This document shows, piece after piece, positions 32,763 through 41,071 of a DNA stretch of 64,000 nucleotides. The stretch's first letter is position 1. Every line of letters begins with the position of its first letter. This stretch comes from Streptomyces sp. NBC_00259 (GTDB taxonomy: Bacteria; Actinomycetota; Actinomycetes; Streptomycetales; Streptomycetaceae). The stretch lies in NCBI RefSeq assembly GCF_036181745.1, contig NZ_CP108080.1, positions 6,699,501-6,763,500 of the forward strand, read 5' to 3'. The notes beneath the pieces were generated by a model. That model saw only the letters and a program-made list of their open reading frames with translations, did not search any database and was not told the DNA's origin. Both the position numbers and the translations under genes were made by a program.

Positions 32763-33221
32763 ATGACTGCCTATCAGGAGCGCCTTGTCGTACCGGTGCG
32801 CTGGTGGTTGCTGGCCGCTGCGGCCAGCTGCGGAGTCGCCCTCGCGGTCGCTCCGCTCGGCATCGGACCGGCGCTGACCGCCGCGGCGGTCAGCGCCGTG
32901 CTCCTGGCGGCCGCACTCGTCGGCTACGGCGCGGCACGCCTGCGCGTCCAGGACGGTGTACTGATCACCGAAGGGCTCGCGATGCGGGTGGAACGCCTCG
33001 GCTGGATCGAGATCCTGGACGAGGACGAGGCACTGGAATGGCGCACGTTCCGGGCCGGTCCGCACGCGCGCTTCGCCCTGCGGGCGTACATCCCGACGGC
33101 GGTCCGGGTCGAGGTCGCCGACCCGGCCGTCCCGTTCCGCTATCTGTACGTGTCCACCCGGCATCCCGTGCAGGTGGTCCGGGCCATCAACGCCGCGAAA
33201 GCGGAAGCACAGCCCGTCTGA
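32763..33221 (+). CDS. DUF3093 membrane protein
   Basis: 152 residues. YQERLVVPVRWWLLAAA starts the first helix, two helices span 15-65, and the cytoplasmic part has VQDGVLITEG, IEILDEDEA and a terminal PFRYLYVSTRHPVQVVRAIN, matching actinobacterial DUF3093. It resembles a bacterial PH-like membrane protein. Function unknown. CATCGG sits shortly before the ATG and no ribosome binding site is seen, so the start relies on the family pattern. Confidence 0.82.
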   Translation: MTAYQERLVVPVRWWLLAAAASCGVALAVAPLGIGPALTAAAVSAVLLAAALVGYGAARLRVQDGVLITEGLAMRVERLGWIEILDEDEALEWRTFRAGPHARFALRAYIPTAVRVEVADPAVPFRYLYVSTRHPVQVVRAINAAKAEAQPV

Positions 33222-33231
33222 ACCCGCCGGT

Positions 33232-33296
33232 GCGACCCTCCGGCGCGATCCGCCGGTGCGATCCGCCGGTGCGATCCGCCGGTGCGAGCTGCCGGT
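33232..33296. repeat. 13-base tandem repeat array after the DUF3093 gene
   Basis: Units of GCGATCCGCCGGT: three perfect copies at 33245-33283 flanked by a diverged copy on each side (33232-33244, 33284-33296), with further CCGCCGGT echoes to 33320. Non-coding, between convergent genes. Confidence 0.75.
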
Positions 33297-33315
33297 GTGA
33301 CCGCCGGTCCCAGCC

Positions 33316-33359
33316 GCCGGTCTGAGCCGCCGAGGTCAAGGGCGGCGGCTCAGACCGGC
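33316..33359. terminator. perfect 16-base inverted repeat, bidirectional terminator
   Basis: Arms 33316-33331 and 33344-33359 (core CCGGTCTGAGCCGCC) with a 12-base loop. It lies between the DUF3093 stop and the convergent XRE regulator stop. No U-tract; a strong GC stem of this kind is the usual Streptomyces terminator. Confidence 0.7.
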
Positions 33360-33447
33360 TTCCGGCGGGCGCAGGGCTGCATCCCGGCGCAGGCCCTCGT
33401 CGTCGCGTGCCTCGCCGGGCCGCAGTGGTCGGCCCTGCGTGCCACGG

Positions 33448-34314
33448 TCACGGGGTGAGGGACCTCAGGTACGTCACCGTCGCCGGGTCGGCCGGCAGCA
33501 AGGTCTCGATGGCGAGCTCGGCCACGGTGACGTCCATCGGCGTGTTGAACGTCGAGACCGACGAGACGAAGGACAGCACCCTGCCCTCGTGCTCGATCAC
33601 CAGCGGCAGCGCGACATGCGGGTACGGCGCCGCGTCCTCCCCGTCCCGCTCGCCCTCCCCGCCCTCCACGCCTGCTCCGTCACCTCGGTCCTCGCCGTGC
33701 TCCGGCGCGCCGCCCCCGGACCCCGCAAGCGGATACGCGGCGACCTCCTCGTACAGCTCGCGCAGCTCCGGAGAGCGGACCAGTGCCATCTGGTGCTCCA
33801 TCCGGGCCAGCAGATGGGCCCGCCACTCCCGCAGATTCCGGATCCGCGGGGCGAGGCCCTCCGGGTGGAGGGTGATCCGCATCGCGTTCAGCGGGGGAGC
33901 GAGCAGATGCCCTGGCAGGCCCTCCAGGAGCAGCGCGATCCCCCGATTGGCCGACACCACCGTGTACGTCCCGTCGACCACCAGCGCCGGATAGGGCTCG
34001 TAGCCCCGGAGCAGCTGCTCGATACCCGCGCGCAGGGAACCCATCGCGGGATCGTCCAGCGGCGTCTGCGCGTACCGCGGCGCGTAACCGGCCGCCAGCA
34101 GCAGCACGTTCCGCTCGCGCACCGGCACGTCGAGCTGCTCCGCGAGCCGCAGGATCATCTCCTCGCTCGGCCGGGACCTGCCCGTTTCGACGAAACTGAT
34201 GTGCCGGGCCGAGGAGCCCGCGCGCAGGGCCAGCGCCAGCTGACTCAGTCCGCGCCGCTCCCGCCAGCCGCGCAGGAGTGGCCCTACTCCCGTGTCGGGC
34301 GCGACAGTTGTCAT
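33448..34314 (-). CDS. XRE-family regulator with MmyB-like ligand domain
   Basis: 288 residues from ATG 34314. The N-terminal helix-turn-helix reads LLRGWRERRGLSQLALALRAGSSARHISFVETGRSRPSEEM; the rest matches the MmyB-like domain (LLLAAGYAPRYAQTPL, ALVVDGTYTVVSANRG, RNLREWRAHLLARM). A Gly/Glu-rich insertion (EHGEDRGDGAGVEGGEGERDG region) interrupts the ligand domain. MmyB-type regulators bind fatty acids in some cases. It diverges from the pterin dehydratase gene over 49 bases and may repress it. Confidence 0.85.
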   Translation of the reverse strand: MTTVAPDTGVGPLLRGWRERRGLSQLALALRAGSSARHISFVETGRSRPSEEMILRLAEQLDVPVRERNVLLLAAGYAPRYAQTPLDDPAMGSLRAGIEQLLRGYEPYPALVVDGTYTVVSANRGIALLLEGLPGHLLAPPLNAMRITLHPEGLAPRIRNLREWRAHLLARMEHQMALVRSPELRELYEEVAAYPLAGSGGGAPEHGEDRGDGAGVEGGEGERDGEDAAPYPHVALPLVIEHEGRVLSFVSSVSTFNTPMDVTVAELAIETLLPADPATVTYLRSLTP

Positions 34315-34363
34315 ACGGTCACCGTAACGTCGCCGACAGACACATCCGGAGGGAGCCTCGCTC

Positions 34364-34669
34364 ATGCCCACAGAGCCGCTGTCGCAGAAGGAGATCGAGG
34401 ACAGGCTGCGGGAACTGCCCGGCTGGTCACAGGAGGGCGACCGCATCGCCCGCACCTACCGGCTCGGCACCCACTTCGCCGCCACCGCACTGGTCGTCCA
34501 TGTCGCGCAGATCCAGGAGGACCTGAACCATCACTCGGACCTGCTCCTCGGCTACAACACGGTCAACCTCACCGTGAACTCGCACGACGCGGGCGGCACG
34601 ATCACCGAACGCGATTTCGAACTCGCCCGCCGCGTCGAAGCGGTCGCCCCGAACCACGGCGCGAGCTGA
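34364..34669 (+). CDS. 4a-hydroxytetrahydrobiopterin dehydratase (PCD)
   Basis: 101 residues, full length for the family. It dehydrates the 4a-carbinolamine formed by pterin-dependent hydroxylases. Motifs: LPGW near 20, the central ATALVVHVAQIQEDLNHHSDLLL with the catalytic His pair, NTVNLTVNSHDAGGTITERDFELA at the end. CGGAGGGAGC precedes the ATG. No aromatic amino acid hydroxylase is near; the downstream methyltransferase begins 2 bases after its stop, so they form one operon. Confidence 0.92.
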   Translation: MPTEPLSQKEIEDRLRELPGWSQEGDRIARTYRLGTHFAATALVVHVAQIQEDLNHHSDLLLGYNTVNLTVNSHDAGGTITERDFELARRVEAVAPNHGAS

Positions 34670-34671
34670 CC

Positions 34672-35481
34672 GTGCTGCACGACGACGAGACCTGCGACAC
34701 GGCCGGCAGCGTCAGCGCCGGCCGGGACACCTTCCTCGACCACGACGTCGAGGCCGCCGTCTACGACGCCACGCGCGGCGGCGCGCCCCGTGCCGCCGCG
34801 GCCGCGGCGGCGGTGCTCTCCCTCGTCCCGGACGCGGCCCGCGCGCTGCTCGACATCGGCTGCGGCACCGGGCTGGTGACCGAGCGGCTGGGCCGGCCGG
34901 GGCTTCGGGTGCTCGGCGCCGACTTCTCGCCCGGCATGGCCAGGATGGCCGCCGGCCGGGTCGAGGGCGTCGTCCTCGCCGATGCGCGCCGGCTGCCGCT
35001 GCCCGACGCGTCCGTGGACGCGGTCAGCGCGGTGTGGCTGCTGCACCTGGTGCCGGACGCCCGGACCGCGGTGGCCGAGGCGGCGCGTGTGCTGCGCCCC
35101 GGCGGGGTGTTCGTCACCACCGTGGACAAGGACGCCGGGCACGACGTCGGCAGCGACATCGACGCCGTCCTCGCCCCGTACCGGACGGCGCGGGCGTACG
35201 ACCGCGCGGCCCGTATCGAGGCGTTCGCCGCGGCCCACGGCCTCGGCCCCGCGGGAGAGACCCACTTCACCGGCCATGGGCTGGGCCGCTCACCGCGCCG
35301 CACCGCGCAGGCGCTGCTCCGCGGCGAGTACGCGTCACGGCTGACGGCCCGCGGCGCGGTCGCCGAGAAGCTCGCGGCGGAACTGTCCGCCCTGCCCGAA
35401 CCGGACGAACCGCGCGCCGAGCCCCGCTACCGGGTCCTGGCACTGCGTCGCTCCTCCGCGTCCTCGCCACCACCCCACTGA
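34672..35481 (+). CDS. class I SAM-dependent methyltransferase
   Basis: About 269 residues from GTG 34672, two bases after the PCD stop; the longer upstream frame is a shadow of the XRE gene. Motif I LLDIGCGTGLVTERL, then VLGADFSPGMARMA, DASVDAVSAVWLLHLVPD and RVLRPGGVFVTTVDK. The family is methyltransferase 11-like. Coupling with the pterin dehydratase is by position only. Confidence 0.82.
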   Translation: MLHDDETCDTAGSVSAGRDTFLDHDVEAAVYDATRGGAPRAAAAAAAVLSLVPDAARALLDIGCGTGLVTERLGRPGLRVLGADFSPGMARMAAGRVEGVVLADARRLPLPDASVDAVSAVWLLHLVPDARTAVAEAARVLRPGGVFVTTVDKDAGHDVGSDIDAVLAPYRTARAYDRAARIEAFAAAHGLGPAGETHFTGHGLGRSPRRTAQALLRGEYASRLTARGAVAEKLAAELSALPEPDEPRAEPRYRVLALRRSSASSPPPH

Positions 35482-35626
35482 TGCGTTCACCGTCACCGTC
35501 ACCGTCGCCTTCACCCGATTCCCCTGCTCACGCCGGTGCAGGCGGACGACGGCTCCGAGCGCCCGCCGCTTTGCCGGAACGGCAACAGAACTCGCCATCC
35601 CGGCCCACTGCGCGCACCCTGGCGCC

Positions 35627-36523
35627 ATGAGCCATCACCACCACGGGGCCGGCGACAGCCACGACCCCGCCCACGTCACGACCGACGTGGACTGGGACGA
35701 ACTCGCCCCGCTCCTCGAACGCCAAGCCGCACTGCAGGGCCCGATGTACGCGCAGGCCGCGGCCTGGATCGGGGAGCAGCTTCCCGCCGCGGCCGTACGC
35801 CGCGTCCTCGACATCGGCAGCGGACCGGGAGTGATCAGCTGTCTGCTCGCGGAGGCGTTCCCGTACGCGGAGGTCGTCGCCGTCGACGGCACGCCCGCCC
35901 TCCTCGACCAGGCCCGCGCCCGCGCCGAGCGCACCGGCCTCGGCGACCGTGTCCGTACCCATGTCGCCGAACTCCCCGGCGGCATCGAGGATCTGGGCGA
36001 GGCGGACCTGATCTGGGCGGGCAACTCGCTGCACCACCTGGGCGATCAGCGCGCGGCCCTCGCCGGCTTCGCCCGGCTGCTGCGGCCCGGCGGGCTGCTC
36101 GCGCTCGTCGAGGGCGGGCTGCCGCCGCGTCATCTGCCGCGTGACATCGGCATCGGCCGGCCCGGCCTGGAGGGCCGGCTCGAAGCCGCCAACACCGCAT
36201 GGTTCGAGGAGATGCGCGCCGCCCTGCCCGGCGCCAGGACGGAGGTCGAGGACTGGCGCGCCCTGCTCTCCGCGGTCGGCCTGACCCCCACCGTCACCCG
36301 CTCCTTCCTCCTCGACGTCCCGGCCCCGGTCACCGCCCCCGTGCGCGAACACCTGGTCTCCGCCTTCTCATGGCAGCGAAAGGCCCTGGGGGACCGGCTG
36401 GACGCCGACGACGCCGCCGTACTGGAACGGCTGCTGGACCCGGACGACAAGGACGGTCTGATGCACCGCCCGGACTGCTTTCTGCTGGCGGCCCGCACCG
36501 TGCACACGGCCCGGCGGGGCTAG
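35627..36523 (+). CDS. class I SAM-dependent methyltransferase with His-rich start
   Basis: 298 residues beginning MSHHHHG, a natural His-rich N-terminus. Motif I VLDIGSGPGVISCLLAEAF, VVAVDGTPALLDQAR, then DLIWAGNSLHHLGDQRAAL and RLLRPGGLLALVEGG. No ribosome binding site; CACCCT lies eight bases before the ATG, so it may be leaderless. Substrate unknown. Confidence 0.83.
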   Translation: MSHHHHGAGDSHDPAHVTTDVDWDELAPLLERQAALQGPMYAQAAAWIGEQLPAAAVRRVLDIGSGPGVISCLLAEAFPYAEVVAVDGTPALLDQARARAERTGLGDRVRTHVAELPGGIEDLGEADLIWAGNSLHHLGDQRAALAGFARLLRPGGLLALVEGGLPPRHLPRDIGIGRPGLEGRLEAANTAWFEEMRAALPGARTEVEDWRALLSAVGLTPTVTRSFLLDVPAPVTAPVREHLVSAFSWQRKALGDRLDADDAAVLERLLDPDDKDGLMHRPDCFLLAARTVHTARRG

Positions 36524-36562
36524 GCCGTCTCGGACACGGCCCGCAGGGGTTGACCTGGAGGC

Positions 36563-37732
36563 TTAGAGCCTCGCGGTCAGCAGGACGCCCGCGTACGACA
36601 CCGTGGCGATGAGCACCCAGGCCGTGAGCCCGGCCACGGCGACCCGAGTGCCGGTGCGGGTCAGGGACGGCAGATGGACCGCGCTGCCCAGGCCGAACAG
36701 CGCCGCGGCGAGCAGGAGTTCCTGAGCCGTGCCGGCCGCCGCGAGGGCGGGGGCGGGGAGCAGACCCGTGGTGCGCAGGGCCACCAGGGCGAGGAATCCC
36801 ACGACGAACAGCGGGACCAGGGGAGGCCGGCCGGCCGAGGGGGCGCCGCGGCCGCGGCGGCGCACGCTGACCACGACGGCCGCGACCAGCGGGGCCAGCA
36901 GCGCCACCCGCATCAGCTTGACCAGGACGGCCTCGCCCAGGGCGTCCGCCCCCGCCGTCCCGGCGGTGGCCACCACCTGGCCCACGTCATGGACACCCGC
37001 CCCCACCCACCGTCCGAACTCGGCGTCGCTCAGCCCCAGGGGGCTGTGCAGCAGCGGCAGTACGGCGATGGCGAGCGTGCCGCACAGCGTCACCAGCGCC
37101 ACCGAGGTGACGACGTCCTCGTCGTCGCTGTCGTGGACCGTGGCGACCGCGCCGATCGCGGACGCGCCGCAGATGGAGTAGCCGGTGGCGATGAGCAGCG
37201 GCTGGTCGCCCGGCAGTCCGAGGCGGCGCCCCAGCCACCAGGTGCCGCAGAACGTGGCGGCCACCACGGCGAGCACCATCGCGACCGTCGCCCAGCCCAG
37301 CCCCAGCACGTCCGCCATGCTCAGCTTGAGCCCGAGCAGCACGATCCCGGCCCGCATCAAGCGTTTCGACGCCAGCGTCAGTCCCGTACGGCAGCGGCCG
37401 CGGACATGGGCGCGCAGCCAGGGGGTGTGCGCGGCGGCGATACCGAGGACGACGGCGGCGGTGAGCATCGGCACGGCGGGCACGAGGAGGTGCACCAGCC
37501 ACGCCGCACCCACTGCACCGGCGGCGAGCACCAGGCCGGGACCGGGGCCGGGACGGGAGCCGGGGCCGGGGCCGTTCGGCTTCTCGGGCGTCCGACGCGA
37601 GGCGCCGCGTGAAGCCCCACGTGAGGTCCCACCGGAAGGGCTACGTGAAGTGCCGTGTGAAGTCCGCGAAGTGACGCGTGACATTGCACGCGCGGTGATG
37701 CCGTGCGCCCAGGAGCCGGCGAGGGCCATCAC
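36563..37732 (-). CDS. YeiH/UPF0324 family putative sulfate/sulfite exporter
   Basis: 389 residues. A basic N-terminal tail (about 60 residues with T-S-R-G-A-S-R repeats) precedes about 9-10 transmembrane helices. Family motifs: KRLMRAGIVLLGLKLSMADV, GYSICGASAIGAVATVHDSDDEDVVTSVALVTLCGTLA, GVHDVGQVVATAGTAG. UPF0324 proteins are linked to sulfite/taurine-sulfur export in other bacteria. The gene overlaps the cysteine-dioxygenase-like gene by 4 bases, so it is co-translated, supporting export of sulfite from cysteine oxidation. Confidence 0.85.
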   Translation of the reverse strand: MMALAGSWAHGITARAMSRVTSRTSHGTSRSPSGGTSRGASRGASRRTPEKPNGPGPGSRPGPGPGLVLAAGAVGAAWLVHLLVPAVPMLTAAVVLGIAAAHTPWLRAHVRGRCRTGLTLASKRLMRAGIVLLGLKLSMADVLGLGWATVAMVLAVVAATFCGTWWLGRRLGLPGDQPLLIATGYSICGASAIGAVATVHDSDDEDVVTSVALVTLCGTLAIAVLPLLHSPLGLSDAEFGRWVGAGVHDVGQVVATAGTAGADALGEAVLVKLMRVALLAPLVAAVVVSVRRRGRGAPSAGRPPLVPLFVVGFLALVALRTTGLLPAPALAAAGTAQELLLAAALFGLGSAVHLPSLTRTGTRVAVAGLTAWVLIATVSYAGVLLTARL

Positions 37733-38295
37733 CGGTCGGCGGGCAGGCTGTAGACGCGCCGGACGCTGGTGCCGAGGCGGGCGATGTCGGCGCCGTACAC
37801 ATGGAGGGACTGCGCCACACCGGTCCCGGCGTTGCGCACGAGGTGGATGTCGCCGGGCGGAGCGAACGCGGCGACCGCGCCGCGCGGGTTCACCACGTCC
37901 TCGGTGGCCACCAGCCGGGCCGTCGAGCCCTGCGGGACCAGGCGATAACGGCGTTCGTGCTCCTCGCCCTCATGAACACCCGTGACGCACCAGGAGACAT
38001 GATCGTGGATGGGGGTGTGCTGCCCGGGCAGCCAGACCAGGGCCACGACGGAGAAGCTGCCGTCCTGCTCGGCGTGCAGGACGTGCTGCCGGTAGTGCCG
38101 CGGGTCCCCCTCGCACTGCTCGGCGGTGAGCAGGTCGGGCCTGCCGAGGTGCGGCAGGAGCTGTTCCGCCACGAGGTGTGCCGTGGGCTCCGGCGGCAGC
38201 CCGCGGTTCACGGTCTCGCGTATCTCCGTCACCAGCGAGCGCAGACGTGCGGTCGTCCGCGGAGGGGAGTTCGTGGCTGTGCTCGAAGGCGTCAT
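37729..38295 (-). CDS. cysteine dioxygenase-like cupin
   Basis: 188 residues from ATG 38295. The cupin iron motif is H-D-H in PGQHTPIHDHVSWCVTGVHEGEEHERRY and the third His in PGDIHLVRNAG, as in bacterial cysteine dioxygenases; SLHVYGADI follows. The enzyme oxidises cysteine to cysteine sulfinate, later desulfinated to sulfite. It precedes the YeiH-type exporter (4-base overlap) and follows the LysR gene by 99 bases. Confidence 0.85.
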   Translation of the reverse strand: MTPSSTATNSPPRTTARLRSLVTEIRETVNRGLPPEPTAHLVAEQLLPHLGRPDLLTAEQCEGDPRHYRQHVLHAEQDGSFSVVALVWLPGQHTPIHDHVSWCVTGVHEGEEHERRYRLVPQGSTARLVATEDVVNPRGAVAAFAPPGDIHLVRNAGTGVAQSLHVYGADIARLGTSVRRVYSLPADR

Positions 38296-38394
38296 GAAAC
38301 GCAGCGTCCGCCCGCGTACTCCGGCGCGTCCACGTGGGATTGCTTGGCGGGTCCTCAACCACCGCTTATGGATGCGGCGGCGCGCGGCGGCTCC

Positions 38395-39300
38395 TCAGCA
38401 GCCGATCTTGCGCTCGGCCACCGCCACGAGCCGGTCCAGCACCAGGGCCGTGGCGGGGATACGGAGATGGTCGCGCAGAGCGTACGCGTGGACCCGGCGG
38501 CGGGTGTGCGGCTCCACGATCCGGCCCGTGACCTTCTGGTGGCAGAGGAACGACAGCACCAGCTGCGGCACCATCGCGATCCCCACCCCCGCCGCCACCA
38601 GACTCTGCATCACCAGGTTGTCGTCCGTGGTGCACGCGATGTCGGGGGTGAACCCCTCCTCGGCGCAGGCGTGCAGGAAGTTGGCACGACAGCGCAGACA
38701 GCCCGCGATCCACCGCTCGTGGGCCAGATCGGCCAGGCGCACCGAGCGGCGGCGGGCCAGCGGATGCCCGGTGGGGAGCAGGACCGTCAGCGGGTCCTCC
38801 AGCAGCCTGACCTCCGACAGCTCACCGGGAATCTCCGCCGACTGGCCCGGATAACTGAAGGCCAGGGAGATGTCGCACGCGCCCTCGGCCACCAGCCGCA
38901 GCGACTCCGGCGGCTCGCTCTCGGTCAACTCGACACGTATCCCCGGGTGTTCGGCGGCGAGCATGGCCATCGCCTCCGGGATGAGGGTCGCCCCGGCGCT
39001 GGGGAACGCGCACACCCGCACCCGCCCCGCGCGGAGCCTGGCTATCGCGTCGATCTGCTGCTGCGCCGCGGTCAGGCTGTCGAGGATCACCTCGGTGTGC
39101 CGGGTCAGCGCCTCCCCGGCCTCGGTGAGCCGGATGCCCCGGCCGACCCTGGTGAACAGCGGTGTGCCGAGGTCCCGCTCCAGCGCCTTCATCTGCTGGC
39201 TGACCGCCGGCTGGGTGTAGCCCAGCGTCCGGGCGGCCGCCGAGTACGAGCCGGTCCTGACCACCTCATGGAAAGTCCTGATGTACCGGGAGTCGAACAC
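38395..39300 (-). CDS. LysR family regulator, likely of the cysteine/sulfite unit
   Basis: 301 residues from GTG 39300. N-terminal winged helix SAAARTLGYTQPAVSQQMKALERDLGTPLF; C-terminal periplasmic-binding-type effector domain. A C-x2-C pair in AGCLRCRAN lies in the effector domain. It is co-oriented with the cysteine dioxygenase and exporter genes. The heptamer CATAAGC occurs upstream of both this gene (39309-39315) and the downstream gene (38364-38370), a possible shared recognition element. Confidence 0.87.
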   Translation of the reverse strand: MFDSRYIRTFHEVVRTGSYSAAARTLGYTQPAVSQQMKALERDLGTPLFTRVGRGIRLTEAGEALTRHTEVILDSLTAAQQQIDAIARLRAGRVRVCAFPSAGATLIPEAMAMLAAEHPGIRVELTESEPPESLRLVAEGACDISLAFSYPGQSAEIPGELSEVRLLEDPLTVLLPTGHPLARRRSVRLADLAHERWIAGCLRCRANFLHACAEEGFTPDIACTTDDNLVMQSLVAAGVGIAMVPQLVLSFLCHQKVTGRIVEPHTRRRVHAYALRDHLRIPATALVLDRLVAVAERKIGC

Positions 39301-39378
39301 AGCAGAAGCATAAGCAGAAATTGGGACGTCGAAAGAAGGTAAGTCCCTGACAGAACAGGCCGATTGATCCGGCGTGGG

Positions 39379-39849
39379 TCACCCGGTGACCGGTTCCGGC
39401 CGCCACCACTGGAACGGCGAGTCGGTGTCCTCCCACTGCCGCACGTTCGCACCGTCGTCTCCGGAGCCGCCCTCGGTCTCCAGCAGCAGCCCGCTGATAT
39501 GGCTGATGAGCGTCACGGTCCCGGGGGCGTCGAGGTGCTGCTCGATCAGCCACTCCTGAGCGCCGTAGTTGTTCGCCTTCCACTGCTGGACGTTGGCGCC
39601 GTTCTCGGTGGAGGCGTTGGCGACGTCGAGCCGCTTGCCGCTGTTCACGTTGATGAGGTGATAGAGGCCGCCGCCTGCGTGCGTGACGTCCCACTGCTGT
39701 GCCGGTGTCCCGGTCTCCCGGCCCTGCTGCACATTGGCACCGCTGCCCTTGGCGCCGTTGTACACCTCCAGGAGCAGTCCGCTGCCGGCGTTGCGTACGA
39801 GGTAGCGGCCTTCCCGGAAGGGCGCTGCGGGGGTGCGGGACCTGCTCAT
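39379..39849 (-). CDS. ricin-type beta-trefoil lectin protein without signal peptide
   Basis: 156 residues made entirely of one beta-trefoil: three repeats with N-A-G-S-G/N-V-N-S-G/S-G-L-L turns and Q-x-W ends (AQQWDV, VQQWKA, VRQWED, FQWWRP). It begins MSRSRTPAAPF with no signal peptide and no linked enzyme domain, unusual for actinomycete RICIN modules. The start codon lies inside a perfect 13-base inverted repeat. It probably binds sugars; partner unknown. Confidence 0.85.
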   Translation of the reverse strand: MSRSRTPAAPFREGRYLVRNAGSGLLLEVYNGAKGSGANVQQGRETGTPAQQWDVTHAGGGLYHLINVNSGKRLDVANASTENGANVQQWKANNYGAQEWLIEQHLDAPGTVTLISHISGLLLETEGGSGDDGANVRQWEDTDSPFQWWRPEPVTG

Positions 39850-39877
39850 GGGGCCTCACCCTACGTGAGGCCCCATG
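39847..39877. repeat. perfect 13-base inverted repeat covering the ricin-lectin start codon
   Basis: Arms 39847-39859 and 39865-39877 (CATGGGGCCTCAC and its complement) with a 5-base loop. On the minus strand the GAGG ribosome binding site and the ATG both lie in the second arm. It also lies 40 bases beyond the aldo/keto reductase stop and could serve as its terminator. Confidence 0.7.
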
Positions 39878-39916
39878 GCAGGCGGCCGCTCAGGGCCTCG
39901 GCCGCCGCGGCGAGCG

Positions 39917-40753
39917 TCAGACGCCCAGCGAGAACGTCGCCGGGTCCGGTCCGAGGCGCCGGCCCTCTTCCAGGGCGCCGAACGCCGCCAGATCGTCGGC
40001 GTCCAGCTCGAAGTCGAAGACGTCGATGTTCTCCTGGATCCGGGACGGGGTCACGGACTTGGGGATCACGACGTTGCCCAGCTGCAGATGCCAGCGGAGC
40101 ACGGCCTGCGCCGGGGTCTTCCCGTGCTTCTGCGCGATCGCGACGATCGTCGGGACCTCCAGCAGCCCGCGGCCCTGGCCGAGCGGGGACCACGCCTCGG
40201 TGGCGATGCCGTGCTTGGCGTGGAACGCCCGCGACTCGGCCTGCTGGAGCTGCGGGTGGAGCTCGATCTGGTTCGCGGCCGGCACGACCGAGGTCTCGCC
40301 GAACAGCCGCTCCAGGTGCGCGGGAAGGAAGTTGGACACGCCGATCGCCTTGGCGCGGCCGTCGGCGAGGATGGTCTCGAACGCCTTGTACGTGTCCACG
40401 AACGCGTCCTTGGCCGGAAGCGGCCAGTGGATCAGGTACAGGTCGACGTAATCGAGGCCCAGCCTGGCGAGCGAGGCGTCGAAGGCGCGGAGCGTCGAGT
40501 CGTAGCCCTGCTCGGTGTTCCAGAGCTTGGTGGTGAGGAAGAGCTCCTCACGGGGGATACCGGAGGCGGCGACGGCCTGGCCGGTTCCCTTCTCGTTGTC
40601 GTAGATGGCTGCGGTGTCGATGCTGCGGTAACCGGCCTCCAGGGCCGTACCGACGGCCTTCGCCGCCTCGTCGTCCGGCACCTGCCACACGCCGTAGCCG
40701 AGCTGCGGCATGGAGACACCGTTGTTGAGGGTGATGGAGGGGACCTTGCTCAC
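39917..40753 (-). CDS. aldo/keto reductase
   Basis: 278 residues from GTG 40753. NADPH-dependent carbonyl reductase with the full tetrad: Asp and Tyr in SIDTAAIYDNEKGTG, Lys in LTTKLWN, His in YLIHWP; the NADPH-binding end PKSVTPSRIQEN is present. It is close to the 2,5-diketo-gluconate reductase group (GYGVWQVPDDEAAKAV). A TTGACC at 40797-40792 on the minus strand could be its -35. Confidence 0.92.
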   Translation of the reverse strand: MSKVPSITLNNGVSMPQLGYGVWQVPDDEAAKAVGTALEAGYRSIDTAAIYDNEKGTGQAVAASGIPREELFLTTKLWNTEQGYDSTLRAFDASLARLGLDYVDLYLIHWPLPAKDAFVDTYKAFETILADGRAKAIGVSNFLPAHLERLFGETSVVPAANQIELHPQLQQAESRAFHAKHGIATEAWSPLGQGRGLLEVPTIVAIAQKHGKTPAQAVLRWHLQLGNVVIPKSVTPSRIQENIDVFDFELDADDLAAFGALEEGRRLGPDPATFSLGV

Positions 40754-41071
40754 GAGCGGTCGATCCTTACGTCGTCGGGAAGTGCTCCCATGGTCAACGA
40801 TCACAACGGCCGGGTGATTCCCGTCAGGGGAGACCGACCGGTACGACTACGACCCTATGGGTATCGGCGCCCCCGGTCCTGTCGACCCCTGCACGTAGGC
40901 GGCGCCCCGCCCGGAGACGCTTGTCGGACGGCCCCGCAGCGGTGGGGTGGCTGTCGGGGAGAAGGGTGCGAAGCGGCCGGGAGGCAACCGGCGTGGTCAC
41001 GGAACGTGTTCGGTCGACGCCTCCCCGTTCTCTTCTGCGGACGAGGCCACGTCGGTGGCACTCGACCCGGC
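40754..41071. other. 318-base gap between aldo/keto reductase and ABC ATPase genes
   Basis: Contains the aldo/keto reductase promoter region and the downstream region of the livG-like gene. A partly symmetric ACCCTATGGGTAT lies at 40852-40864. No coding sequence on either strand is convincing and no clear terminator is visible. Confidence 0.4.

Noticed and set aside
40852..40864. CsoR-type copper operator
   Set aside because: Only partly symmetric, and no csoR or copper gene is nearby.
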